From: Ganoderma boninense
Taxonomy: Eukaryota; Basidiomycota; Agaricomycetes; Polyporales; Polyporaceae
Direction: 5' to 3'
Assembly (NCBI GenBank): GCA_002900995.3
Contig: CM035313.1
Location: 124,001-188,000, forward strand
Length of the DNA stretch: 64,000 bases
Each line of letters starts with the position of its first letter. The stretch's first letter is position 1. Both the position numbers and the translations under genes were made by a program. Of this stretch, positions 21,783-34,406 are shown one piece after another. The notes beneath the pieces were generated by a model. The model saw nothing but the letters and a program-made list of their open reading frames with translations, ran no database searches and was not told the origin of the DNA.

Positions 21783-24700
21783 CTAAGGCTTATATGTCGC
21801 GCGAGCGGCGCTGAACGCCGCCTTTGCATGATCCCTCAGACTCGTCCAGATCCATCGCTGCGATCGAGCGAAAGCAACGTGTCCGGGAGTTACACCGACG
21901 GCTGACCACCCATCCCACCGAGCAGCGTGCGTCTCAAAATGCCGCAACACGCAGTCCATCTCGAACGGCACCAGCTTCACCTCTTCGTCCCATCTCCGCT
22001 TCCGTGCGTATGCACGCAGCCAAAGCATGCGGCGATCTGTGAATGCTGTCGGTCAGGTGCTTCAGAGGGATGGACTAGGGATCCCCACTCACATTCCTTC
22101 ATCCATTGGCTGTCAGACCCTATCGCGGTGTCGGCAAGGTTCCAAAACCAGGCGGCATGCTTGTTCCTAAGCCCTGGCGTGAAGGACTCCAGAACGGCGG
22201 TTGTGGCCAAGAGATCTTCCCGCTTGATATCCTTGTATTTCTCCAAGAACTGCTGTCTAAGTGCAAGGTCGGCTTCGTCGGCGGGGTCGAAGAGTTTCTG
22301 CATCGCGGTCCGGGCGTGCATATAGATTCGAACGTGCTTGCGGACCCCTTCATCGGCGATATGCGTCTCGTCGAAACTTCGAAGCTTCGAGCGGTAGGTT
22401 GGAGCGTGACGGACCTTCGTCCTGTAGAGCAGCGATTTGTAGCCGATGCCAGTTCGGATCGCCTGAAGGGCATCGTTCATTTGGCCCTCGCGTAAGAGCC
22501 GCTCAGTGAGGGCGAGACCTAGACAACCCCGGGAGCGAAGGAAATCCATGCCTACGGTGGAAGGCAGCGCGAGTCTCAGTCTCTCGGGCTGTGACAGATC
22601 CTGACCTTCATCTTCTGCGCCGTCAACGTCGCCGGCATTGGGATTAGCATCCCCAGCATAGCCATCCCACTCCGATCCCAGTGTACCCTCATCAACGTGG
22701 TCGGCGGCGATAACAGCGGCACCTTGCTGCCCGAAATGATCGCTGCTTTCCTCATTGAAAGCAAGAATGTCTTTGCGGAGCTTTTGACGCTGTTTCACGA
22801 AGCTCAATCGCGATTGCGTGGCTCCCATGACCTTCAGTCGGCGGGCTGAATACGCAACAGCAAGCCTGGAAACGCAGTCAGCACCCATACCCGCGTGTCA
22901 TTGTATGGCAAAAAAAGCTCGTCGGGGACGCACTTAGTCTCCTCCAGTTTCAGACCGGTGGCAATCCAATCAGCGACACCGCCTGCCGATGTGCTTTCGG
23001 TGAGCTCTTGCTCTGCCAACATAAGCTGAATCTCCCTTCTTGACGGCACTAAAGGGTGTTACGGTTAGCGTTACGGCGAACCAACGTCGTTCAAATGAAT
23101 TACGCGGTTGGGCAGACACGTCATAGATATCCATGGCGGTAGGGTCGGCGTCCCTCAAGACATCGGCCCCATCGGCAGCTGCCTGCCACTCTTCCCGGAG
23201 CTGCGGATCGGTCACTCTGCAGAGGTCGTCGAATGCCTCCAGGGCAGGGGTGTGTTCGCGGCATGCCCGTTTCCACTTCGTGATGAGTAAAGTCGCTAGC
23301 AATCTTCTTGGTCAGCTCATCGTCGGGGTGAGGAAGCCACTGGTGCGCACATATTTTGGTCAACTTCTTCCAGTTTGAATCGTTCATGTGATCGTCGATT
23401 ACTTCACGCCGATGCGCCGAGGACATGCCTCTGGTGGAGTCGGCGATGGCATTAGTTTGATTCCACAGTGTCTCTATAATTTCTCCGTCCTGCATTCCCG
23501 CTCCCGATATGAAGTTGCTGGAAAAACGGGCAAAACATTGAGCGATGTGGCCGTGCACGTGGAACTGACCGATCCCTCTGCAAATCTTGACGCCGACGGG
23601 CATCGTCAAATGAGGACTCTTCTCGAACCGTGCGCGAAGATTGGTGAAGTATTGACACATAATGTCGTAGAGAACGAGGATGCAGGAGAGGCCGTTAAGC
23701 CATGCAAGGATCCAGTGCAGCACGTAATCCATATTCCGCTGCCTATAGCCAGCCCCGTGTAAGCCTTATCTCCCGAAAACATCATACGAAACACGCGAAA
23801 CAATTACCTCTCTCCCAGCTGGAAATCGACACATGCATGAGGGGCGAAGAATCCGTGCCGGGAACATGCAGCCGCGCCGATGCCCGTCGCCTCGAACTTC
23901 GCTCGTTCCATAGTCGCAGTCAGCACGGCTCGATGCTCGTGGCATGTCGATTTCTGGTACGTGTGAGCGACGACAGTTAGCGCTTGGATCGAACTTACTC
24001 TCTTGTGACTCACCTCTTTGAATTCGGCAGCAGTGCGTAGGTGTTCTTTGTACGGTGCGTCGGTCACCATGAATGCGTGCCCGTCGGCAAGAGCGACGTC
24101 ATCCTCTGGATTTCTCATGTGCTTGTGCTGCGCACTGAAGTTCCCGTCCAGTACCACCGATCTCATGTACTTCCAACTTCGCATCCCGGCGTTAGACGTT
24201 CGTCGGCGCAAGTATCGGTAACCACTTACGTTTCAGGGTCCTCCTTCCAGTTATCTGGAATGTTGTCGCCAGGTTGGGGGCAGGCCGGACAGCGGACGGC
24301 AAGATCTCCTGGTCCGACTGACTCCTGCCGGTGAGCGAATCCCGCCGACAGCCGCATTGCCTGGTTTCGCCACTGACGCGAAACCCTCAACAGTTCTTTA
24401 TATCGGTCCTAAACGCCCGTTCAGTATGCACCACATGTATGGACAGTTCGTATTAGCCTCACAGGAACCATGTGGGGAAATGCAGCGTTCGTCGTGCGCC
24501 GAAGCTTGTTGTAGTAGTTGCGAGCAGGCGTTTTGCATTCCTTGTTTGAGAGCAAAAAGTCGTCCAAGACGCGCATGGTGAATACAGTTTTGGGCCTGGT
24601 TTGAGAGGCGGGGTAATAACCTAGATCGAGAAGCTGGAGGTCTTCACGAGCAGCGTTCGGACATATACAGAATGTGAACGGGAGCTCGTGGATGCCTGAC

Positions 24701-25835
24701 TCAGCAGTCAGGCTTTCATGTCATCGGTGGCTGCGTCCCCTTCGGTACTCACCTTCCAGATCAACAACGACGACCATTCTGTCGTTGGCGAACAGGTTCC
24801 CTCGCATCGATGGTGGTGGCTGCTGGGGACCCTCACCGATCCAAGGCAACTCGTCGACTTTGGGAATATCTGCGACAATGCCGGCGCCGACGTACAGGTC
24901 GGCGTCCTCATCTTCGAAGTCGGATTCGATATCGCTTTGAAGGAAGGCGTCATCGCGGCCTTCATCGTCATCATAACGCAGGGGCACCTGCCCAGCATGA
25001 AAGCCATCGGCGTCGGCGTCGGCACGGGCGTCAGCCGCCTCACGCGCATCGGCGAGCACATCGGCGACCTCACGCGCGTCGGCGAGCTCATCGGGGACCT
25101 CGAGGGCATCGGCGGAATCGCCGGCGTGGAATGGCCGCCGCGAGGCATCCGTCCCCCAAACATTATGGGCATCCGTTTGTCGGTAGGACGGCAACATCGG
25201 GCAAGGATCGCCGCCATGACCGCAATGTATCTGGACGCCGACCTGACGAAGCCATGCGGGTTGGAAGAACTCACCCTGCCAGAACTCTACGCGGTGCAGA
25301 GGAAGCTTGGCATGGATGCTGTGACAGCATGCGTAGCAGAGCGTCGGTCTTCCTTGGCAAGTAAGACATCGCCATGAAGCTGAATGGCCGCAGGCTCCCA
25401 CCCCTCCGACTGGATACGCCTCCCGTTCAAGGCGGCGGGAGAGGTACTCGTCGCGGACCGCCACATATTCGCGCTGGTAATCGTTCTGAGTCTGGTGATC
25501 CCGTAGACGTCAATGTAGGCGTTCGGACGCATACGCGACGACTGGACACAAACCTTCGCTTTACGCCGCTTCAGTAAATATGGCTCCCAGCTATTCTCGG
25601 CCTGCTCGAACGCAGTAACTTCGTCCGTCGCTGCGTAAACCAGGGTGTCCGACAAGCCAACATCGTTTGGAGCGGCCGACGCTGTCGAGGCGCCCGCCCT
25701 TGCTTGTTCCACCCGCGGTTCGAAGACTACCGGAGCCTTGGTCGGTACGATTCGAGACCCCCGTTTGGTGTTTCGTACTACCCCTGAATGCTCGATGATC
25801 TCCTTTCTCGGTGGCCTGTCTCGGCGTGAGCTCAT
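21783..25835 (-). CDS. KDZ transposase with CxC2 zinc cluster
   Basis: The N-terminal exon is 25554..25835 (ATG at 25835, MSSRRDRPPRKEIIEHSG), followed by a 62-bp intron and an exon from 25491 to about 24753. Several smaller exons follow down to the stop at 21783; I estimate about ten exons and roughly 1,000 residues. The CxC2 cluster is clear (CGHSASWRCLTCQG, LCYACCHSIHAKLPLH, CGHGGDPCP), followed by an acidic linker rich in ADAREVADVLADA-type repeats. A further CPACPQPGDNIPDNW motif comes next, then ATGIGAAACSRHGFF. The KDZ core has VLYDIMCQYF, GQFHVHGHIAQCFARF, SGAGMQDGEIIETLWN and STRGMSSAHRREVIDDHMND. The C-terminal part has WLRAYARKRRWDEEV. These are hallmark blocks of the KDZ superfamily. 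No stop interrupts the inferred exons, so it may be functional. Exon joints after the second are approximate. Confidence 0.92.
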
Positions 25836-25941
25836 CGACGCTTGTTTGCTGGGGTGGGTGGGGGAGGGGGGGGCGTGTGGAAGGGGTTGCAACGGCGTCG
25901 GTGCGAAGGCGATCGCACCGACACCGGCGGTCGTATTGCAC

Positions 25942-27005
25942 CTATCTACCAATCACATGCGTTTGTAAATTGGACATACCCACCTCCTCCTTCTTGGCCC
26001 AACGAAACACGTCTTCGTCCATGTAAAATGCCAGACACACGCGGTCCGTCGGCACTTTCGGCACTCCGTGCACCACAATCCTCCCGGATAGGAGCACCAC
26101 TGAACCGGCATCGTAGGATAGGGACGTCCCGAGGTTCCGAAGCTCCATCACCGCTGTCTCCCCATAACTTCCCAATGTGAGGAGCAGGTCCAGCCAGCCC
26201 GCTCCCGCGCTCATATCGCGATGCCTCACCGACTCACGATTCACAATGATCTGGACCGCCGAATAGCAAGTAGGCCACTGTGCGATAACTGCACGGCTGG
26301 CTGCATGTTCGGCGTAGAGCGTTTCGATAAGGCCGATGGCTGACCGATACAGCGCGGGATGCACGACGGCTAGGATCCCGTCAAGGAGGCCGCCGACGGT
26401 TTGGAATTCTTTCATCCAGATAGCGCAGCCATGGCTGGCAGTCGCGAGGCTAGGCGTCGGCCCTTTCGGCGTGCGCTGTCAGCATGCGAAGGGCGGTATC
26501 AGCAAACACCACCGCAATGCCTCTGATCGTCAATCGTTTACCGTCTGTCCAATCGGAAAACCGGCCGGGTAAAGTAAGGTGGCACCCTGGCCCCAATGCC
26601 CCCCATCAGTGAAGAAAGCAGGCGCAGTCCGCCATCCTTTTGTGTAGGAATTGGGGCTGCGCCCCTTGGACGGTGTCTTCGTCTTAAGGTCCCCACGGAT
26701 GTGCTCCGTCATTTGCAATATGGCACTCTGTCCATCGATCAGTTGCCTATATATGCATGCGGACAATAGTGCCCCACCTGACGGTGCGGTGGTATTATTC
26801 CTGGAAGGCTCCATACGAGTGCATCACCGCCGCTATCGGTGATCACGGCAGGTCTGTCGATGATGGGGAGGTGTTCGACACGGCCAATGATGTCTCGGGC
26901 TGGAATCAGAGGCGGATACAGGTGGAGGAGTCGGTCTTCACGCTGAGCACGGTATGGCGACACCTTCGGCGCGTCTTCGATGTAGTCATGAGCATTCCAC
27001 CTCAT
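25942..27005 (-). CDS. TET/JBP-type 2-oxoglutarate Fe(II) dioxygenase
   Basis: Exons 26778..27005, 26542..26727 and 25942..26475 are joined by introns of 50 and 66 bp, giving 315 residues with phases kept. The N-terminal block PPLIPARDIIGRVEHLPIIDRPAVI is followed by VWSLPGIIPPHRQ. The dioxygenase fold shows the iron-binding H-x-D as VRHRDMSAG, then LLLTLGSY, and the distal His and 2-oxoglutarate-binding Arg in VVHGVPKVPTDRVCLAFYM. TET/JBP enzymes oxidise 5-methylcytosine (or thymine) in DNA; the fungal group is expanded next to KDZ transposons. The gene sits 106 bp upstream of the transposase on the same strand. All expected metal and cofactor residues are visible, so an active enzyme is plausible. 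The second intron starts GTAAAC. The substrate is not predictable from sequence alone. Confidence 0.88.
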
Positions 27006-27553
27006 TTCATCTGGGCTCAGGGTAAGAAAAACCCGCCTAAACTACACTAGGACAAATTACACACATTTGTTTCCGACCGCCTGACCGAGGACCGTCGCAA
27101 TTTGGTGACAATCTGCTGCCATCATGGCATCGAGGTGACTCGGCGGAGTAGGCAAAGTCCTGCCCGTGGCGTTGTCATTGGCTGAGGTGTGGATAAAATA
27201 TTGAAACAAGGCGACAACGTATTCTGCAGTGCGTGCTCGGAGCTCGAAATGGAGCGGAAGAGATTTCATGCTCGAGGCCATGGGACAAGATGACCATGTA
27301 TGAGATGGAGAGTGCAAATTTGTCTGGGCGTTCCACCCTGCTTGCGTGCTGTGGTCGATCAAAACGCTCCGGACAGCTTCCGGCACACTTAGCGCCCGGG
27401 CCGGTCCGAACGGGTGGTGGTTACCTATAACCGGGTGCCAGAGATTCACCTCGTCCTCCCCACCTCGACCCTCTGTCTGCGTCCCGTCTCCGTACTCTCA
27501 TCGCCTCAGTGCCACCGCTCCTCGACGTTTCTCATCATCGCCCCCCCTCCACC
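27006..27553. promoter_or_regulatory. Divergent intergenic region between dioxygenase and homeodomain-like gene
   Basis: About 0.55 kb separates start codons pointing away from each other. A pyrimidine-rich stretch (about 27450-27550) leads into the plus-strand ATG in a CACC-ATG context. No other motif is convincing. Short frames here have no recognisable content. Confidence 0.4.
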
Positions 27554-30500
27554 ATGCCCCGTGTCAGCGACCTCACCGAAGCGGAGGACCAGTACCTCAC
27601 CTCTCGCCATGCCGCCTTCCGCCAAACCCCCGCCACCGAGAAGGACGCGTTCCGCGAGGCATGCGCCAAGCACATCATTACAGGTCGCAGCCTCGCGCTT
27701 GACGACCCATATATCCTTGATCTCTTTATCGGCGTGAGTCCTTTCTTCATCTACTCACAGCGTCAGCACTCAGATGGAGTTGCGCACCACAGAAGGTGCG
27801 CAACTGGTTCCAGAACAACGCGCCGGTCAAAAAGACTCGGCTTCCTCTCCGCATCAATAACGACTTTCATCCGGAGCGTGTCTGGGGGATGCTCCACCAG
27901 GCCAACATCCGGGACGCGCTTTTGAAGTCTCGCCCTCCGAAGGTGGCCGACGATGCCCCTCACGTTGTCGTCTGGAATGCGAAACGCAAGCAGATGTGGA
28001 AGGCGCTTGACGAGGAGGAGCGAGGCGTCTATGAGAGAATGGCTGTCCTATGGAGCGAAGAGGGTCCCGACGACGACCTGAAGCCTCAGTGCGTATAACG
28101 ACGTGTCCTTGAACTGCCAAAAACACACTAACCCTGCGTCGTAGAATGGCTGAGCGCCGGGCAGTCGCTTGGATGAAGGCCGTCTGTCTACTCTTCTGGC
28201 AGCAGTGCCGCATGCCGGTTTTTATATACGGTTGCTTCGAAGACAGCAAGGCACAACTCCAGGGCGCAACGTGAATTACCTAGCCACTCTTATCTTGTGT
28301 AGCTCTGATGTATGCGGCGAATATAGTTTTGATACTTCGTTACTATTCGAGGACACGAAAGAAGCCAAGGGGAAACCCACGTTCCGCCAAAGCAAAGAGT
28401 GGGCCACTGATTTCCGGGCCTACTTTTACAATTTCTTCACGCCGTACATCCGCCCCGATCTTGCCGCCCCCGAGGCGATGGAGTATCTCCGGACCACAAG
28501 CAAGAAGGTGGTGCAGCCTTTCGAATTTGAGGAGACGGAAGAAGGGTGGCCACTCCTGCCGAAGGGCGACGATATGTCGCACACGCGTCGGCAAGAGGTC
28601 CTTCGAAAGTGGTTCAAAGAACTTTACGGTGCGTGTGATCCGTATTGTCCACTAAGGCCCTACCCTAAGGAGCGGATGTCAGGTCTCGCCTGTGGGCGGG
28701 AGGTTCTATCCGCCCCTTGGACCTCGATCGTAAAGGTACCCGACAAATTCTTCGCACCAGGCATGCTCATGGACGGTTTCAAAATCGACGACCCGTCTCA
28801 CATCCGCCGCAAACACCTTATCGACTTCTACGCCCACGTAAACGCAATCCAATTCCCAACGCCCGACGCCTCTTCCCAGCTTCCTCCCCGCTTCCAGTTC
28901 TCGCATTTTGAGGAGGGCCCAGAGGACGACCGAACGTACCCGGAAGCCATCAACACCGGCTATGTGGAACCCTGGCGGCCGCGTCGCGCGAAGAAGACGG
29001 TGCGCCCACCTGGGTTCGATGCACCCCCGGGGGCCACCGACGACGAGGAGGGCGATAACGCAGGAGACACAGAGCCCGCCGCAGCCTCTACCGTCAAGAA
29101 CCAAGGTCGCGGCCGATTCAACCCAGGGCCTAAGTTCTACAAAGATATGAGGAAGATTCAGCGGGAGAACGAGCGGGCGAAGGCTCGCAAGGAGAAGGAG
29201 ATGGCGAAAGCGGCGAAGAAAGCGGCCAAGAAAGCGGCCAAGAAAACCAGGAAGAAGGGTGGTAAGGGAAAGGGTAAGGCTTCGGCTGCATCGGATGAAG
29301 ACCTTTGGGAGACGGACGACGCGGGCACACCCGAGGAGGAGGAGATAGACTTCGATGCGATGGATAACGATGTTCCCGAAGACGACACCGAACCCAGCGA
29401 CGACGAGGAAAACCCCGTACCGCCGCGCAGATCTCCAGACGACCTCACCGACGACTCCGGAGATGAAGTCGAGGTGGAGCTGGAACGCTATGAAGAGGTG
29501 CTCTCATCCTCCGCCGTTCGCAAGACCGCTCTTGGCCGCGGCGCCGGGCCCAGTCGATCGGCGGATCAGTCTGCCTCCGTGGTGAAGAACCGTACCCCAT
29601 CTGCTTTGCGCTCCAAACGATCGCGCGTCGCGGAGACGTCTGTCGCCGCCGATGTCCACCCAGTGGCCGAAGGTTCCGCTAACGCCAATGTCGTCCGTGT
29701 GGCCGACCACGTCGGGAGCACCGCCGAGGCCGTCGAAGTCGCTTGGTCTCCCCCATCCGGCTCCGACCTCGCACCTTTTGAGGTGCCTGCCGACGGACGG
29801 TCGCGGCTCTCGTATCTGCGGAGCTTAGATGCCGACCCAGCATACCTAAATATGCTGGAACGCGTACAACACCTCGTATGCATCCTTACATCATTTGACC
29901 TCGATCGCCTACTAATCCGATGACCAAACTCCAGCTCGCAGAAACGTCGGCCATCCGCGTCCAGCCTCCTCTATTCTGGGCCAGCTGGGGCTACAGGTCG
30001 CCGTTTCTCCCACAGGAGGCTCATTCTGGCCAAAAGGCACGGAAGGCGCTAGATGGCATCCTGAAGTTCCTAAAGAAGGGACCGCCGAAGACGTACGGGG
30101 CCATGGAGGCACAGCGGTATTGCCTCGTCATGGGGCTCGCGCTGCACAACATCATGGCCTTACAGTTCGTCGAGCCAGGGGAGGAGTGGCCAGCCCGTCT
30201 GCCATCCTATATGGCAGGAAGCGCTCTCTCCTTTGACTTGCTCAAGCCCTTGCTCGACGCATGCGAGGCGGCATTTTGTCCCGCCGATGCGGTGTCGGTG
30301 AACCAGCGTGATCCTCCTGCGGGTCCATCTCATGCGGCATCGGCGGCTTCGGCGCCACTGGAATCTATCCCAGTAGCCATGCCGAAGGCTGCCCGCCCGG
30401 GACAACCGCCTCAGGAGGTCCCCGCAGCGCCGCCGAAGGCCAACTCTGCCCCAGCACGCAAGACTCGAGGTCGAAAGGCCAACCCTGCCGTCGACCGTAA

Positions 30501-30705
30501 CGCGGCCGCCAAAGTGGCGGAGGCTTCCGAAAGGCCGCTCAAGCCAGCCCGTACATCACCGAGGCGGAAGCGCGGAAGAGCGGTCGCCGATCCTGCAGAG
30601 CCCGCCGATGTTGTCGCAGAGGCTGACAGGGCCGACGCAGAGGCTGATGGCGCCGATGCTGGATCCAAGCGGGCGACGAGGCGGAGCACAAGGCTGCGAT
30701 CCTGA
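27554..30705 (+). CDS. Large KDZ-cargo protein with homeodomain-like helix and charged linker
   Basis: Exons 27554..27733, 27793..28088, 28145..28270, 28325..29875 and 29935..30705 have consistent phases. A further in-frame intron is possible near 28630-28690. The protein is about 970 residues. The second exon opens KVRNWFQNNAPVKK, which resembles the recognition helix of a homeodomain (the WFQN core), and is followed by WNAKRKQMWKALDEEERGVY, a helical segment similar to HMG-type boxes. A lysine-rich stretch (29200-29280, KKAAKKAAKKTRKKGGK) suggests nuclear entry. Long acidic segments follow, and the last exon ends in basic AT-hook-like patches (KTRGRKANPAVD, SPRRKRGRAV). DNA binding in the nucleus is likely. 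I know of no named family with this whole architecture. Confidence 0.78.
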
Positions 30706-30865
30706 TAGAGCCGTGTCGCATGCGTTCATGCATGAGCCTTGAGCCTGTATTATAGATTGGACGATTAACTACTATGTGCATGCATGTTTCCACCGGAACG
30801 CACTGGCGCAAGGAACACCGTTGTCGGCCAATCCTTGTAAATTCTATACAGGTGAGCGCCTTGTT

Positions 30866-33800
30866 CTACACGGTACGAGCACTAGCGTCCGCAACCACCC
30901 GCCGCAAAACGTTGTCACTGAGACCCAGCCGCTCCAAACTATCCAGAACCTTCCGGTCGAACGCATGCCGATTGGCGGCCTCAAGCTCCAGAGCGTCGAC
31001 CCTACCGCGGAGCGACTCTATCGCCGATGTGAGCCCGGAGACCGTGCTCGCCGGCGAGGCTGTACCCTGACCCGCGCCCACACCGTAGTCCCTCTCCATA
31101 CGCAAGAGCCGACCCTCGAGATCGTTGATCTTGGAGGAGAGTCCCGCTGAAACCCGCGTGCACGCCGCATCAATGAACTGGTCGATGGCGGCCGTCGTGC
31201 GCCACATATCGGCCAGCGCTTGGCGAAGAGCCTCGACGATTTCCTGCAGCATGGACGGCGTGAGGGTACCCTGCTGAGCGATGGCATTGACGAACCGCTC
31301 CAGCGGTGCCGAGATGGCGATTCGCATGGCATGGATTTCGTTGGATAGCTGAGCATGGAGGTTGGAGAGCAGAGGTTCCATTGCGTGCGCTGCCTCGTTT
31401 GCTGCCACTTCCGCCATCAACTCGATTGCGTCTGTGCGCCCTTCAAGCCGATAGAGCCGTCGCCGAACGGGGCGAACGTCTTCCTGTAGTACTGAATACT
31501 TGCGCATTGCATCCTCGTAGGCGTATTTGAGCTTTGCTACCTCGCGCAGGATCTCCTCCAAGGTGTCGCCCGTCATAGGACTCGCCATAAGATCCTTAAG
31601 ACAACGCGCTAGAGACGAGATCCATTTGTTGCAGTGGGAGAGCTGCCGCGAGAGCCTGGCGACATCGTGTCCGAGACTCTGCGATTCCTCAAACCAGGTG
31701 TCAATGAGCTCGGCTTGCTGACGACTATCTGGGTCGCGCATGGCGTGCTCGCTCCTTGCCTTCACGGACTGCGACTGCCGGATGAGAGCGTCGGCCGATT
31801 CCTGCGTGGATTCGATAATATAGGATACACCGACTAGGTTCGACTTGAGTAGCTCGGTTTCGGGCAGGGCGATCCTGCCGTCTTCGGACAGGGGCATGAG
31901 GGAGTCGAGCGTTGCGGGAGAAGGATCGTCGTTGTGATCGTCGATGGGTAGCTCCTCCTCGCTCACCGCTGCAACCTGTAGCCGGGTAAGCACGTCGTCG
32001 AGACGCGGAATACTGCGCCATGTACCTGGAAACGTATGAGAGGACATTCCGATTGATGTAAAACATAGCTCACCCCTCACAGGCGGAACGATTACGTCTC
32101 GAGCTTCGGACTGCGGTTCCGTATCGCTCACCGGAGACTCTGTGCCCGCCCTCTGATCCGTCGTTGCGTGGACGAACTCACTGCCCCTGACTTTCACGAT
32201 GCGCTCCAGGGCGTCCGGATCGAGCGGTATAGGGGCCGACGCATTGGGCTGTGCCTGACCGTCGACCTCCATAGCATCCACGTCGATCGGGGCAGCAGAG
32301 GAGCCGGCCTCTTGTTTACGAGGGCGCATGGCTGGCGACGTGTCGGCGATGTCTGCGGGAGGGGAATACTCTTCCTGTTTCACCGAAGGTGAAGGGTCCG
32401 AAGCACTCGCGATGTCGCTACGTGGCCGGCTGAGGGTGCGGAGTGTCGCCTTTTCCGTCGCAGCCTGAACGGTCGGCGTAGACGTGTGAGGGCGGCGCGG
32501 GAGAGACACAGGGGGCGCGGACGACAGTGTCTTCTTCATTCGAGCTGAAGCCGCGCGTGTGGCAGGACCGGCGGTGAAGGACGAAGGTGCGCCGTCCTCC
32601 AAGGGGGGAGAGCGGGTGCGGTCCTTGGCTGTGGATGCCCTGGTCGACGGCCGACCGGGATCTCGCTCCGACGCTGGGCGCGTTCCAGCAACTGCGGAAG
32701 GGGACAACATTGTGTCATCCCCCAAGCCTGGCGAGTGGGCCCGGTCCTTGCCTTTGGAGGCCCTAGTTGATGGCCGACCTGGATCCTGAAATGCTGATTC
32801 CGAAGGGGAGCGTGCGGGTTCTTGAGTTCCCTCGGGCCAATCTGGGCGTTGCTTCCCAAACTGGGCCTTAAACCACATCGGAGGCTCAGATATTGGAGGG
32901 GGATTGGTAGCAGAGAAGGAATCCGGTGTGAACGCCGGATCGCCGAAGAGCACGGGGAAGGACAAAATCTTCCAGTACGCCCACGCCAAGAAGGCCGACA
33001 GTGGTCGAGTAAGTCCACTGAAAGTTAGTGTGCACTTTTGCTTCCGGCGGGCGCAATAGGCGCATACGGAGGTCGACAGCGGATGTATGCTGCATTCTAC
33101 GCCGGCGACCTGGCATCGAAGACAGGGAGCCGGCTGTTACATGCATGGGGCTGTAAGAAATCTGGAGGGAGAGGAAGGAGAGCAAATAAAACCCACATGA
33201 CGCATCCATATGTTGGAGATTTCCTCGGATGGAATGTTGGAGAGGGCGGCTAAGATGTCGGACGTAGAACCGCGAGGGGTGGGGGCTGTTCCATGGACAT
33301 GATTACAACGAGGCAAATGGGCGCAGATCAGGAGAAACTCACCGCGTTCGGCTACCGTTTCGTTCTCCTCGCCGCCGATGCTCGCCTGTGTGTGTGGCAG
33401 CGCGTTGCTCGACGCAGCGGCATACCGATCCTGATCCGCGAAGGCGTGCGCCGATGGCACTTCTAAGGACGTCGGTGAACCCTCACGCTGGCTTGTTAGG
33501 TTCGGAGGAGGGGAGGAAATGGATGGTAGGTCTTCATAAGGTGAGAACCCGTTAGCAGTAGCTCATAACGCATCAGACTGCGACGTGCCTGGGGTCCCGA
33601 AAGCTGCCCACCACCGATCTGGAAGCTCCTGCTCCGGAAGTAGTCCCATGGGTCCGAGGTCATCTGCTTGGTACTTGAGGCGGCGCATTCCCTTTGGCAG
33701 AACATCCTGTAGTGCAGGATGACCGGCCACCATGGGCTGAATGGCGTCAAGGTTGAGAGTCGACTTGCGGGGAACTTCGCGGAGGCGGCAGTTCGCAGCC

Positions 33801-34027
33801 CATACACAGCCGATCGCCAGAGTGGGGAGCGTTTTGAAAGAAGCAGTATTGAGAGCATTGAGGAGACACACCACGTCACGCATAAAACGATCGTCCCAGG
33901 GGGCTCGTAACGGACTGTCGACGGGAGGGCGACTGGGGAATGCGTAGTGGATCTTGCTCGCAAGTTGACGAACCGTATATTGCTGAGCAGCGGTCGGTGG
34001 TGGTTTGGCTGCGCTGATAGCTGACAT
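30866..34027 (-). CDS. Large coiled-coil KDZ-cargo protein, unknown function
   Basis: The last long open stretch (about 33010 down to the stop at 30866) encodes a Pro/Ser-rich disordered part (DPGRPSTRASKGKDRAHSP, nearly repeated downstream as DPGRPSTRASTAKDRTRSP). A long helical region with coiled-coil character follows (LIDTWFEESQSLGHDVARL through LRGRVDALELEAANRHAFD). A 51-bp in-frame intron is likely near 32050-32080. Upstream exons contain VPSAHAFADQDRYAAASSN (about 33.35-33.45 kb). An ATG at 34027 starts MSAISAAKPPPTAAQQYTV and reaches about 33570, and may be a first exon joined through a weak donor (GTCGCA) or a separate 154-residue gene. It is convergent with the preceding plus-strand gene. 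No enzyme motif is seen; a structural or DNA-tethering role is only a guess. Confidence 0.6.
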
Positions 34028-34406
34028 ATTGAGGTATATGGTGGACACACCGAGAGGGGGGCGGTAGAAGAGACGCAAACAGAGCTGGGGAAAGTGGGCG
34101 CAAATCGATTAAGTTCGAAGTCACGTGAGGTTAACAGATGTGACCCCGAGCACACACTCTCTTGCATCCTACGCCCATCGGCGGCACTGCGCTAAAAGGA
34201 AGGTAAGTTATGTTGACCAATGCGAGGCCAGATAGATAATCGTAACGTCTGGCCATGCAGATCACAACACCATCTTGCTGCAATGTCGCGCCCCGGCCGT
34301 GAGTGGGGCCCCCTTACCTGACAGCCGACATTGATTTTGTTAGGAGGCAAGAAGAGAGGGACAAGAGGAAAAAAGCCCGGGAGGGCACCACGTAGGAGAC
34401 AAACGG

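Noticed and set aside
24718..25377. 219-codon plus-strand frame
   Set aside because: Antisense to the CxC2 exon of the KDZ transposase; the minus strand has the recognisable domain.
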